From an uncultured Bacteroidales bacterium (GTDB taxonomy: Bacteria > Bacteroidota > Bacteroidia > Bacteroidales > UBA932): a DNA stretch of 7,015 nt. The notes below the pieces were generated by a model, which was given only the letters and a program-made list of their open reading frames with translations, ran no database searches and was not told the origin of the DNA. Positions within the stretch are counted from its first letter, which is position 1. Each line of letters opens with the position of its first letter. Position numbers and translations under genes: made by a program. Where the stretch lies: NCBI GenBank assembly GCA_946406095.1, contig CAMJJO010000089.1, forward strand, positions 1 to 7,015, in the 5' to 3' direction. Positions 1 through 6,218 of this stretch are shown in pieces.

Positions 1-1803
1 AGATTTGCAGGAGATTCCGGTGACGGCATGCAGCTCACCGGGTCTCTTTTTGCAGATATGTCCGCCATCTACGGCAATCAACTTTCAACTTTCCCGGACT
101 ATCCTGCGGAAATCCGCGCCCCTCAAGGCACGGTTTCGGGGGTGTCCGGTTTTCAGGTTCATATAGGCAGCGAAGATGTCAGCACTCCGGGCGATTTCTG
201 TGATCTGCTGGTCGCGATGAATCCCGCCGCCCTTATGGCAAACGCAAAATGGTGCAAGCGCACCGCAATGATCCTGGTAGACTCGGATGCTTTCGACGAG
301 CCCGGCCTGCGCAAGGCAGGCTTCAAGACAGACAATCCTTTCGAGGAACTGGGAGTAGAGGACAGGGTGCTCATAGTAGCCCCCATCACGGGACTTACCG
401 AACTGAGCCTCAAAGACAGTGGAATGGATACCAAGGCTATACGCAAGTGCAAGAACATGTTCACTTTGGGTATGGCCTGTTTCATTTACGACCGTCCCCT
501 GGACTATATCTACACCTATCTCGAGAAGAAGTTCGCGAAGAAGCATCCCGAGGTGATCGAGCCCAACAAGAAGGTGCTGAAGGACGGTTTCAATTATGCT
601 GCAAACATGCAGATGATAGCCAATACCTATCATATAGAGCCTGCTCACCCGAAGAAGGGCCGCTACCGCAACATCACCGGCAACCAGGCGACTGCCTGGG
701 GACTGCTGGCAGCATCCGAGAAGAGCGGACTGCCGCTTTTCTGCGGTTCGTATCCTATCACGCCCGCAACCAATATCCTGGAAGAACTCGCCATACATAA
801 GAGCCTGGGAGCCAAGACTTTGCAGGCAGAAGACGAGATCGCCGGCATCTGCACCGCGATCGGCGCAGCGTATGCCGGGAATCTGGCGGTAACAACCACT
901 TCCGGCCCCGGCCTTTCACTCAAGAGCGAGGCCCTCGGACTGGCGGTAATGGCGGAGCTTCCCCTGGTCGTGGTCGACGTGCAGCGTGCCGGCCCTTCCA
1001 CCGGCATCCCCACCAAGACGGAACAGACCGACCTGAACCAGGCCCTTTATGGCCGTAATGGCGAATGCCCCATCCCCGTGGTTGCCGCGCATTCTCCTTC
1101 CAATTGCTTCGACACCGCTTTCAACGCGGCAAAGATAGCGCTGGAGCACATGACCCCCGTGATGATGCTTTCCGAGGGGTTCCTTGGCAACGGAAGCGAG
1201 CCCTGGCTGATTCCTGCGATGAAGGATTATCCTGCAATCAAGCCCCCGTTCGCAACCAGTCTGCCGGAAGACGGCAAGTTCAAGCCCTTCGAGCGCGATC
1301 CCGAAACTCTGGTGCGCAAGTGGGCCATCCCCGGGCAGAAGGGCTTCGAGCATCGTGTGGGAGGCCTGGAGAAGAATCACAATGGAGTGCTTTCTTCCGA
1401 TCCGGCAAATCATGCGCTGATGGTCGCCGAACGCGAAGCCAAGGTTCAGAAGATTGCGGACTTCATCCCCGAACTCCAGCTGGACGGCCCCGCAAAGGGC
1501 AAACTGCTGGTGGTCGGCTGGGGCGGAACCTACGGCCACATCCTCTCCGCGGTCAACGAGGCGAGGGCGGAAGGCCTGGAAGTGTCCCGCGTGCATTTCG
1601 ACTACATCTATCCCGTTCCCCGCAATACCGGCGCGATCCTTTCCGGTTTCGAAAAGGTGCTGGTGTGCGAGCTCAACAGCGGGCAGTTCGCGAATTACCT
1701 GCTCGGGCTCTTCCCGGACAGCAAGATACTCAAGTTCAACAAGGTCCAGGGACAGCCGTTCCTCGTGAGCGAGCTGCTGGGCGCAATCAAGGAGGCACTC
1801 TAG
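1..1803 (+). CDS. korA: 2-oxoglutarate (2-oxoacid):ferredoxin oxidoreductase, fused gamma-alpha subunit; 5' end missing
   Basis: Cytoplasmic subunit of a two-subunit 2-oxoacid:ferredoxin oxidoreductase, which converts 2-oxoglutarate, CoA and oxidised ferredoxin to succinyl-CoA, CO2 and reduced ferredoxin, or the reverse. The frame is open from base 1: the first codons read RFAGDSGDG and run into MQLTG, the family's N-terminal glycine-rich motif, so the ATG at 28 is an internal Met and the true start lies left of the window. 600 residues are visible, nearly the whole family length. Domain order is a gamma-type domain (bases 1 to about 600), then a pyrimidine-binding alpha domain opening with GNQATAWG (679-702), with YPITPAT (751-771) and TSGPG (898-912), a linker containing WAIPGQKGFEHR and GGLEKN, and a C-terminal domain with LLVVGWGG. 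The YPITP motif is typical of the fused KorA type. It ends in TAG one base before korB, so the two are surely co-transcribed. 2-Oxoglutarate as substrate is inferred from family and the gdhA neighbour; another 2-oxoacid is possible. Confidence 0.93.
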   Translation, partial: RFAGDSGDGMQLTGSLFADMSAIYGNQLSTFPDYPAEIRAPQGTVSGVSGFQVHIGSEDVSTPGDFCDLLVAMNPAALMANAKWCKRTAMILVDSDAFDEPGLRKAGFKTDNPFEELGVEDRVLIVAPITGLTELSLKDSGMDTKAIRKCKNMFTLGMACFIYDRPLDYIYTYLEKKFAKKHPEVIEPNKKVLKDGFNYAANMQMIANTYHIEPAHPKKGRYRNITGNQATAWGLLAASEKSGLPLFCGSYPITPATNILEELAIHKSLGAKTLQAEDEIAGICTAIGAAYAGNLAVTTTSGPGLSLKSEALGLAVMAELPLVVVDVQRAGPSTGIPTKTEQTDLNQALYGRNGECPIPVVAAHSPSNCFDTAFNAAKIALEHMTPVMMLSEGFLGNGSEPWLIPAMKDYPAIKPPFATSLPEDGKFKPFERDPETLVRKWAIPGQKGFEHRVGGLEKNHNGVLSSDPANHALMVAEREAKVQKIADFIPELQLDGPAKGKLLVVGWGGTYGHILSAVNEARAEGLEVSRVHFDYIYPVPRNTGAILSGFEKVLVCELNSGQFANYLLGLFPDSKILKFNKVQGQPFLVSELLGAIKEAL

Positions 1804-1804
1804 T

Positions 1805-2824
1805 ATGGCAACACTTTCTTTCAAAGATTTCAAATCCGATCAGGAAGTCCGCTGGTGCCCCGGCTGCGGCGATCACGCCGTTCTGGCAGCTCTCCAGCGT
1901 GCTCTCCCCAAGGTGAGTTCCGCGTTGAACTATGAGAAGGAACGCTACGTGGTGGTGTCCGGCATCGGATGCTCCTCGCGCCTTCCTTACTATATGGACA
2001 CCTACGGGTTCCACAGCATCCATGGCCGTGCAACTGCCATTTCCACCGGCATCAAGGTCGCAAATCCCTGGCTTACCGTATGGCAGGCCTGCGGCGATGG
2101 CGACGCTCTGGCAATCGGCGGCAACCATTTCATCCACGCCATCCGGCGCAACATCGACATCAATATCATCCTCTTCAATAACCAGATCTACGGCCTCACC
2201 AAGGGGCAGTATTCTCCCACTTCGAAGTTCGGGGCCATCACCAAGACATCCCCCTACGGCACCGTGGAGCACCCCTTCAATCCCGGCAGCCTGGTGCTCG
2301 GCGCAAAGGGAACCTTCTTTGCCCGCAGCCTGGACGTGGAGTTGAAGCTCAATGAGGAGATAATGACGGCTGCGGCACTCCACGACGGTGCTTCGGTGAT
2401 GGAAATGCTCACCAACTGCGTCATCTTCAACGACGGCGCGCACAAGAGCATCTCCGATCCCGCCACCCGCGCAGACCGCACCATCACCCTCCGCCACGGC
2501 GAGAAGATGATCTTCGGCAAAGACCGCAACAAGGGCCTGGTGCTCGACGGCCTCGGGCTGAAGGTGGTCACCATCGGAGAGGACGGTTACACCGAGGACG
2601 ATATCCTGGTGCACGACGCCCATTGCGAGAATGCCGGCATCCACATGATGCTTGCCGAAATGAAATATCCTGATTTCCCTGTCGCCCTCGGCGTCATCAG
2701 GGACGTGAAAGACGTTACCTACGACGACGGCGTGCGCGATCAGGTGAAAGATGTGATGCTCAAATCGAAAATCCACTGCGTGGACGACCTGCTGAACAGC
2801 GGTTCCACCTGGGAAGTGAAATAA
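1805..2824 (+). CDS. korB: 2-oxoglutarate (2-oxoacid):ferredoxin oxidoreductase, beta subunit
   Basis: Thiamine-diphosphate-binding partner of KorA, 339 residues, a normal length for the family. The N-terminus carries WCPGCGDH (residues 17-24). The ThDP/Mg signature runs from GDGDALAIGGNHF to NNQIYGLTKGQ and SPTS. Cysteines 18, 21, 56 (in GIGCSSR) and 205 (in LTNC) match in order and approximate spacing the four ligands known to hold a single [4Fe-4S] cluster in archaeal beta subunits. With no separate ferredoxin-like subunit in view, this cluster would pass electrons to ferredoxin. The ATG at 1805 lies one base after the korA stop and no other start fits the conserved N-terminus as well. Translation is probably coupled to korA. 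Substrate choice cannot be read from the beta subunit; 2-oxoglutarate is the best guess from context. Confidence 0.94.
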   Translation: MATLSFKDFKSDQEVRWCPGCGDHAVLAALQRALPKVSSALNYEKERYVVVSGIGCSSRLPYYMDTYGFHSIHGRATAISTGIKVANPWLTVWQACGDGDALAIGGNHFIHAIRRNIDINIILFNNQIYGLTKGQYSPTSKFGAITKTSPYGTVEHPFNPGSLVLGAKGTFFARSLDVELKLNEEIMTAAALHDGASVMEMLTNCVIFNDGAHKSISDPATRADRTITLRHGEKMIFGKDRNKGLVLDGLGLKVVTIGEDGYTEDDILVHDAHCENAGIHMMLAEMKYPDFPVALGVIRDVKDVTYDDGVRDQVKDVMLKSKIHCVDDLLNSGSTWEVK

Positions 2825-2853
2825 TAACCAACCTATAATTATCTAACACAAAA

Positions 2854-4197
2854 ATGAAAACGTCAGAAATAATGGCGATGCTCCAGGCAAAACATCCTGG
2901 AGAAAGCGAGTACCTCCAGGCAGTTCAGGAAGTGCTCGAGAGTATTGAAGAAGTTTACAATCAGCATCCCGAATTCGAAAAGGCGAAGATCGTGGAGAGG
3001 ATGGTCGAACCGGACCGCATCTTCACTTTCCGCGTCACTTGGGTAGACGACAAGGGCGAGGTTCAGAGCAACCTCGGATACCGTGTGCAGTTCAACAGCG
3101 CGATCGGTCCCTATAAGGGAGGCCTCCGCTTCCACAAGGCGGTCACTCCTTCCATGCTGAAGTTCCTCGGCTTCGAGCAGACCTTCAAGAATGCCCTCAC
3201 AACCCTCCCTATGGGCGGTGCAAAGGGCGGTTCGGACTTCGATCCCGTGGGCAAGAGCGATGCCGAGATCATGCGTTTCTGCCAGGCCTTCATGCTTGAG
3301 CTTTGGCGCTGCATCGGCCCCGATCAGGATATCCCCGCAGGTGACGTGGGTGTCGGCGGCCGCGAAATCGGCTTCCTGAACGGAATGTACCAGAAACTCG
3401 CACGCGAGTATCATACCGGAGTTCTCACCGGAAAGGGTATGACCTGGGGAGGATCCATCCTCCGCCCCGAGGCAACCGGTTTCGGCGCACTCTACTTCAC
3501 CCAGCACCTCCTCCACAAGGCCGGCAAGGACATCAAGGGCAAGAAAGTTGCTATCTCCGGCTTCGGCAACGTCGCCTGGGGAGCAGTCAAGAAGGCTACC
3601 CAGCTCGGTGCGAAGGTGGTCGCCATCTCCGGCCCCGACGGCGTGTGCATCGTTCCCGACGGAATGACTCCCGAGATGAACGACTACATGCTCGACATGC
3701 GCGCTTCCAACCGCAACAAGGTCGAGGATATGGCAGTCAAGTTCCCCGGCAAGACCCAGTTCGTGGCCGGCAAGAAGGCTTGGAGCGTGCCTTGCGACAT
3801 CGCCCTGCCTTGCGCATTCCAGAACGAGCTTTCCGAGGATGATGCCAAGGAACTCAAGGCAAACGGTTGCTGGTGCTGCTGCGAGGTGTCCAATATGGGA
3901 TGCCAGCCCGGCGCAATCCATTTCTTCCAGAATAACGGAATTCTCTTTGCTCCCGGCAAGGCTGTGAACGCCGGTGGCGTTGCCACTTCCGGTCTGGAGA
4001 TGACCCAGAATGCCGCTCACCTCAGCTGGAGCGCCCAGGAAGTGGACGACAGGCTCCACACCATCATGGAGAGCATCCACGAGCAGTGCGTGAAATTCGG
4101 CACCCGCGCCGATGGCAGCGTCGACTATGTGAAGGGCGCCAACATCGCCGGTTTCATGAAGGTCGCGCAGGCAATGCTTGAGCAGGGGATTATCTAG
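2854..4197 (+). CDS. gdhA: Glutamate dehydrogenase, hexameric class I (about 50 kDa)
   Basis: Cytoplasmic enzyme interconverting 2-oxoglutarate + NH4+ + NAD(P)H and glutamate. Its 447 residues match the small hexameric bacterial class. The substrate/catalytic set is complete: Lys88 in GPYKGGLRFH, Lys112 in TFKNAL, catalytic Lys124 in LPMGGAKGGSDFDP and Asp164 in IPAGDVGVG. Each sits exactly one position before its counterpart in Clostridium symbiosum GDH as I recall that numbering. The Rossmann fold begins with GFGNVA (236-241), and the second strand ends SGPDG (260-263 for GPDG). Phe237, Pro261 and Asp262 match the NAD-enzyme type rather than the serine-rich NADP type of E. coli, so NAD or dual use is inferred. 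Oddity: residues 339-350 hold five cysteines and SNMGCQP where many relatives have ANMPTT. The 29-base gap after korB has no visible terminator, so read-through from korAB is likely, although an own promoter in the A/T-rich gap cannot be excluded. Confidence 0.96.
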   Translation: MKTSEIMAMLQAKHPGESEYLQAVQEVLESIEEVYNQHPEFEKAKIVERMVEPDRIFTFRVTWVDDKGEVQSNLGYRVQFNSAIGPYKGGLRFHKAVTPSMLKFLGFEQTFKNALTTLPMGGAKGGSDFDPVGKSDAEIMRFCQAFMLELWRCIGPDQDIPAGDVGVGGREIGFLNGMYQKLAREYHTGVLTGKGMTWGGSILRPEATGFGALYFTQHLLHKAGKDIKGKKVAISGFGNVAWGAVKKATQLGAKVVAISGPDGVCIVPDGMTPEMNDYMLDMRASNRNKVEDMAVKFPGKTQFVAGKKAWSVPCDIALPCAFQNELSEDDAKELKANGCWCCCEVSNMGCQPGAIHFFQNNGILFAPGKAVNAGGVATSGLEMTQNAAHLSWSAQEVDDRLHTIMESIHEQCVKFGTRADGSVDYVKGANIAGFMKVAQAMLEQGII

Positions 4198-4200
4198 TCC

Positions 4201-4222
4201 TCTGTTCGCAGGAACAGATTTT
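4201..4222 (+). terminator. Probable weak intrinsic terminator after gdhA
   Basis: TCTGTTC (4201-4207) and GAACAGA (4212-4218) form a perfect 7-bp stem with a 4-base loop, followed directly by TTTT. It starts 3 bases after the gdhA stop codon, where a terminator is expected. The stem has only three G-C pairs and the T-run is short, so termination may be partial. It separates the korAB-gdhA unit from the next gene. Confidence 0.5.
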
Positions 4223-4241
4223 GCAGCCAGCAGGGATTGTC

Positions 4242-4997
4242 ATGAGAAAGACAGTGATCATATCCCTGCTGGCTTTATTGTGCGCTGTTCCGATGCGCGC
4301 CCAGCAAGTCTACAATATGGATTTCGACGATTGGAGCAAGGAATCCGGCACCTGGTATGCGCGGATGAAAGATGCTCCGGCGTCGAAGCGGGTCTGGGAT
4401 TCCGCGAATCCTGGGCTCAGCACGCTGGGAGTCAATGGCACCACGCCCGAATATAAGCACGTGGCTGTGGCGGGAGAGGGGAAGGCGGCAGCCAAGATTG
4501 AGAGCAAAAAAGTGTTGTGGGCCTTCGTTGCCGGCAATCTTTTCACCGGTAAGTTCAATAGAGTGGTGGAACTTTCGGGCGCCGACCTGAACTTCGGCAT
4601 CCCGTTCTCCGGCCGCCCCAAGAGCCTTTCCGGCTATGTCCACTACATCCCGAAGACGGTCAACTACGCCAAGGAACCCTATCTCTACATGAAAGGAAAG
4701 ATGGATTATGGCCGCATAGAAGTGCTTCTGATGGATATGGACAAGCCTTATCACATTATCACCAACAAAGAAGAGTTCTTCGATACTGCCACCGATCCAC
4801 GCGTGATCGGCAGGGCGGTGATGGAACTTACAAAAGATACCGGAGGCTACATCCATTTCGACATCCCCTTCAAATACAGGAATGCCAAGACGCCCAAATA
4901 TGTGATTATAGTCATCACCCCCAGTTGGTTCGGCTCCTGGTTCACCGGAGGCAGCGGCAGCACCGTGTATGTGGATGAATTCAAATTCAATTACTAA
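4242..4997 (+). CDS. Secreted PCMD-domain protein (putative carbohydrate-related, beta-sandwich)
   Basis: 251 residues. Residues 1 to about 21 form a signal peptide: MRK, a hydrophobic run TVIISLLALLCAVPM, then RAQQ, a common Bacteroidota cleavage context. Cys14 lies inside the hydrophobic core after Leu-Leu and lacks a proper lipobox, so signal peptidase I export is likelier than a lipoprotein. The mature part matches my memory of the PCMD (putative carbohydrate metabolism domain) family: YNMDFDDW at the start, AGNLFTG (97-103), GIPFSGRPKSLSGY (119-132), a final GSTVYVDEF strand and an aromatic end. Such domains resemble carbohydrate-binding sandwiches, but no enzymatic function is established and no catalytic residues are evident. 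The ATG at 4242 is preferred over an in-frame TTG at 4221, which would sit in the T-run of the upstream hairpin and put seven extra residues before the signal peptide. A glycosyltransferase follows after 3 bases, suggesting an envelope or surface-glycan role (inference). Confidence 0.75.
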   Translation: MRKTVIISLLALLCAVPMRAQQVYNMDFDDWSKESGTWYARMKDAPASKRVWDSANPGLSTLGVNGTTPEYKHVAVAGEGKAAAKIESKKVLWAFVAGNLFTGKFNRVVELSGADLNFGIPFSGRPKSLSGYVHYIPKTVNYAKEPYLYMKGKMDYGRIEVLLMDMDKPYHIITNKEEFFDTATDPRVIGRAVMELTKDTGGYIHFDIPFKYRNAKTPKYVIIVITPSWFGSWFTGGSGSTVYVDEFKFNY

Positions 4998-5000
4998 ACT

Positions 5001-6152
5001 ATGAAGATCCTTTTTGTCGTCAACAATTACTACGCATCGGGTAACGGGCTGTCGGCATCTGCCCGGCGTACGGTTCAGTATCTGCGGGAGGCCGGGCAGG
5101 AAGTCCGAGTGCTTTCCGGCAGGAACCACGAGGCGGAAACGCCCCAGCCGGACTATGTGCTGGGCGATTTTCATGTGCCTGTTTTCGACGGTCTGGTGCA
5201 GTCCAATGGCTACAAATTCGCCCGAACGGATATACTCACTATCAGGAAGGCGGTCAAATGGGCCGATGTCGTGCATCTCGAGGAACCCTTCATCATCCAG
5301 ATGGTTACGGCGCGTATAGCCAAACTGCACGGCGTGCCATGCACGGCCACCTATCATCTGCATCCGGAGAACCTCTTCTGCGCCATTAACCTCGGAGAAT
5401 GGAAGTTCTTGAACGAGAACATGTTACGCGCATGGCGCGACCTTGTTTTCGACCATTGCTCCGACATTCAGTGCCCCACCGAAAACGTTATGGAGCGTCT
5501 GCAGAAGTTTGGATTCAAGGCCCGGTTACATCTGATCTCCAACGGCATTATTCCGGACACAAACATCCGTCCGGCAGCAAAGGCGCAGGATCCTTCCAAA
5601 CCCTTCCTTGTGGTCTGCATCGGTCGTCTTTCTGTAGAGAAGGACCAGCCCACGCTTCTGGAAGCGATGAAGTACTCCAAATACGCCGATCGCATCCAGC
5701 TTTACTTCGCGGGTCGTGGCCCGGAGGCAGATGCCATAGAAGAAAAAGCTCACAAGTTATATGAAGACGGTATCGTGAAATACGACCCCATCTTCCGTTT
5801 CCACGACCGCGAAGGGCTCCGGGAACTGGCTGCCAAGGCAGACCTGTACATTCACTGCGCAACTGTGGAAGTGGAGGGATTATCGGCCCTGGAGGCGCTT
5901 CAGCAGGGTGTTGTGCCGGTGATTGCCAAGGGAGAACTCACCGCAACCTCTCAGTTCGCGCTCGATGAGCACAGTCTCTTCCCGGCCAGGGACCCTAAGG
6001 AACTGGCCGCCTGCATCGACTACTGGCTGGATAACCCGACGGAAAGGCAGGAAATGGGAGAGCGCTACGCGGAATCTACCGAAGACTACGACATACACAA
6101 ATCGATAGCCGCTCTGATTGATATGTTCCAATCGGCCGTAAATCGGAAATAA
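5001..6152 (+). CDS. Glycosyltransferase family 4, GT-B fold
   Basis: 383 residues, a full-length retaining GT-B enzyme that should transfer a sugar from a nucleotide-sugar donor. The N-terminal acceptor domain opens MKILFVVNNYY with the glycine loop GNGLSAS (residues 14-20) and holds TYHLHPEN (117-124). The C-terminal donor domain begins near residue 200, with GRLSVEK (208-214) and the E-x7-E motif from Glu290 to Glu298 in EVEGLSALEA, followed by PVIAKGE. No membrane segment or signal peptide is seen, so it acts in the cytoplasm or at the inner membrane face. The TYHxxPEN segment recalls GT4 enzymes that glycosylate membrane lipids, but acceptor and sugar cannot be told from sequence; polysaccharide or glycolipid synthesis are both open. 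The ATG lies 3 bases after the PCMD gene stop, indicating one operon, and a strong terminator follows. Confidence 0.88.
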   Translation: MKILFVVNNYYASGNGLSASARRTVQYLREAGQEVRVLSGRNHEAETPQPDYVLGDFHVPVFDGLVQSNGYKFARTDILTIRKAVKWADVVHLEEPFIIQMVTARIAKLHGVPCTATYHLHPENLFCAINLGEWKFLNENMLRAWRDLVFDHCSDIQCPTENVMERLQKFGFKARLHLISNGIIPDTNIRPAAKAQDPSKPFLVVCIGRLSVEKDQPTLLEAMKYSKYADRIQLYFAGRGPEADAIEEKAHKLYEDGIVKYDPIFRFHDREGLRELAAKADLYIHCATVEVEGLSALEALQQGVVPVIAKGELTATSQFALDEHSLFPARDPKELAACIDYWLDNPTERQEMGERYAESTEDYDIHKSIAALIDMFQSAVNRK

Positions 6153-6157
6153 TTTGT

Positions 6158-6165
6158 TAACTTTG
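6158..6165 (+). promoter_or_regulatory. Possible Bacteroidota -7 promoter box
   Basis: TAACTTTG fits the Bacteroidota -7 consensus TAnnTTTG exactly. There is no convincing TTTG-type -33 element at the usual distance upstream, and the box is only 2 bases before the terminator stem, so a transcript from here would begin inside or at the hairpin. It may be a chance match. Confidence 0.2.
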
Positions 6166-6167
6166 TG

Positions 6168-6196
6168 CCGCTTTCTAGGAAAGCGGTTTTTTTTTT
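6168..6196 (+). terminator. Strong intrinsic terminator after the glycosyltransferase
   Basis: CCGCTTTC (6168-6175) and GAAAGCGG (6179-6186) form a perfect 8-bp stem with a 3-base TAG loop, followed by ten T (6187-6196). It begins 15 bases after the glycosyltransferase stop. The T-run is on the + strand only, so it works in one direction. It ends the PCMD-glycosyltransferase unit and isolates the transporter gene, which starts 22 bases downstream. Confidence 0.93.
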
Positions 6197-6218
6197 GACG
6201 TGTATAATTAATCTTAAT

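Noticed and set aside
2825..2853. TATAAT-like A/T-rich sequence before gdhA as a promoter.
   Set aside because: Bacteroidota primary promoters use TTTG/TAnnTTTG rather than the E. coli -10, and no such pair is present. A/T-rich leaders are normal before starts in this phylum.
2863..4080. A 405-codon open frame antisense to gdhA, with similarly long antisense frames opposite korA (916-1833), korB (1787-2776) and the PCMD gene (4275-5363).
   Set aside because: These mirror strongly biased, GC-rich sense genes with clear family motifs. Their translations show no recognisable domains, are rich in His/Gly/Val/Glu as expected for complement-strand artefacts, and cross real gene boundaries. Antisense frames over gdh genes are a known false-positive pattern.
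4254..4286. Cys14 of the PCMD protein as a lipoprotein attachment site.
   Set aside because: It is preceded by Leu-Leu with no small residue at -1 and followed by more hydrophobic residues and RAQQ, so a non-lipid signal peptide fits better.
6168..6196. Bidirectional terminator.
   Set aside because: On the minus strand the stem is not followed by a T-run, and no minus-strand gene ends there.
6195..6208. TTGACG followed by TATAAT before the transporter gene as a sigma-70-like promoter.
   Set aside because: The two hexamers are only 2 bases apart, far from the required spacing of about 17, and this is not the promoter type of Bacteroidota.
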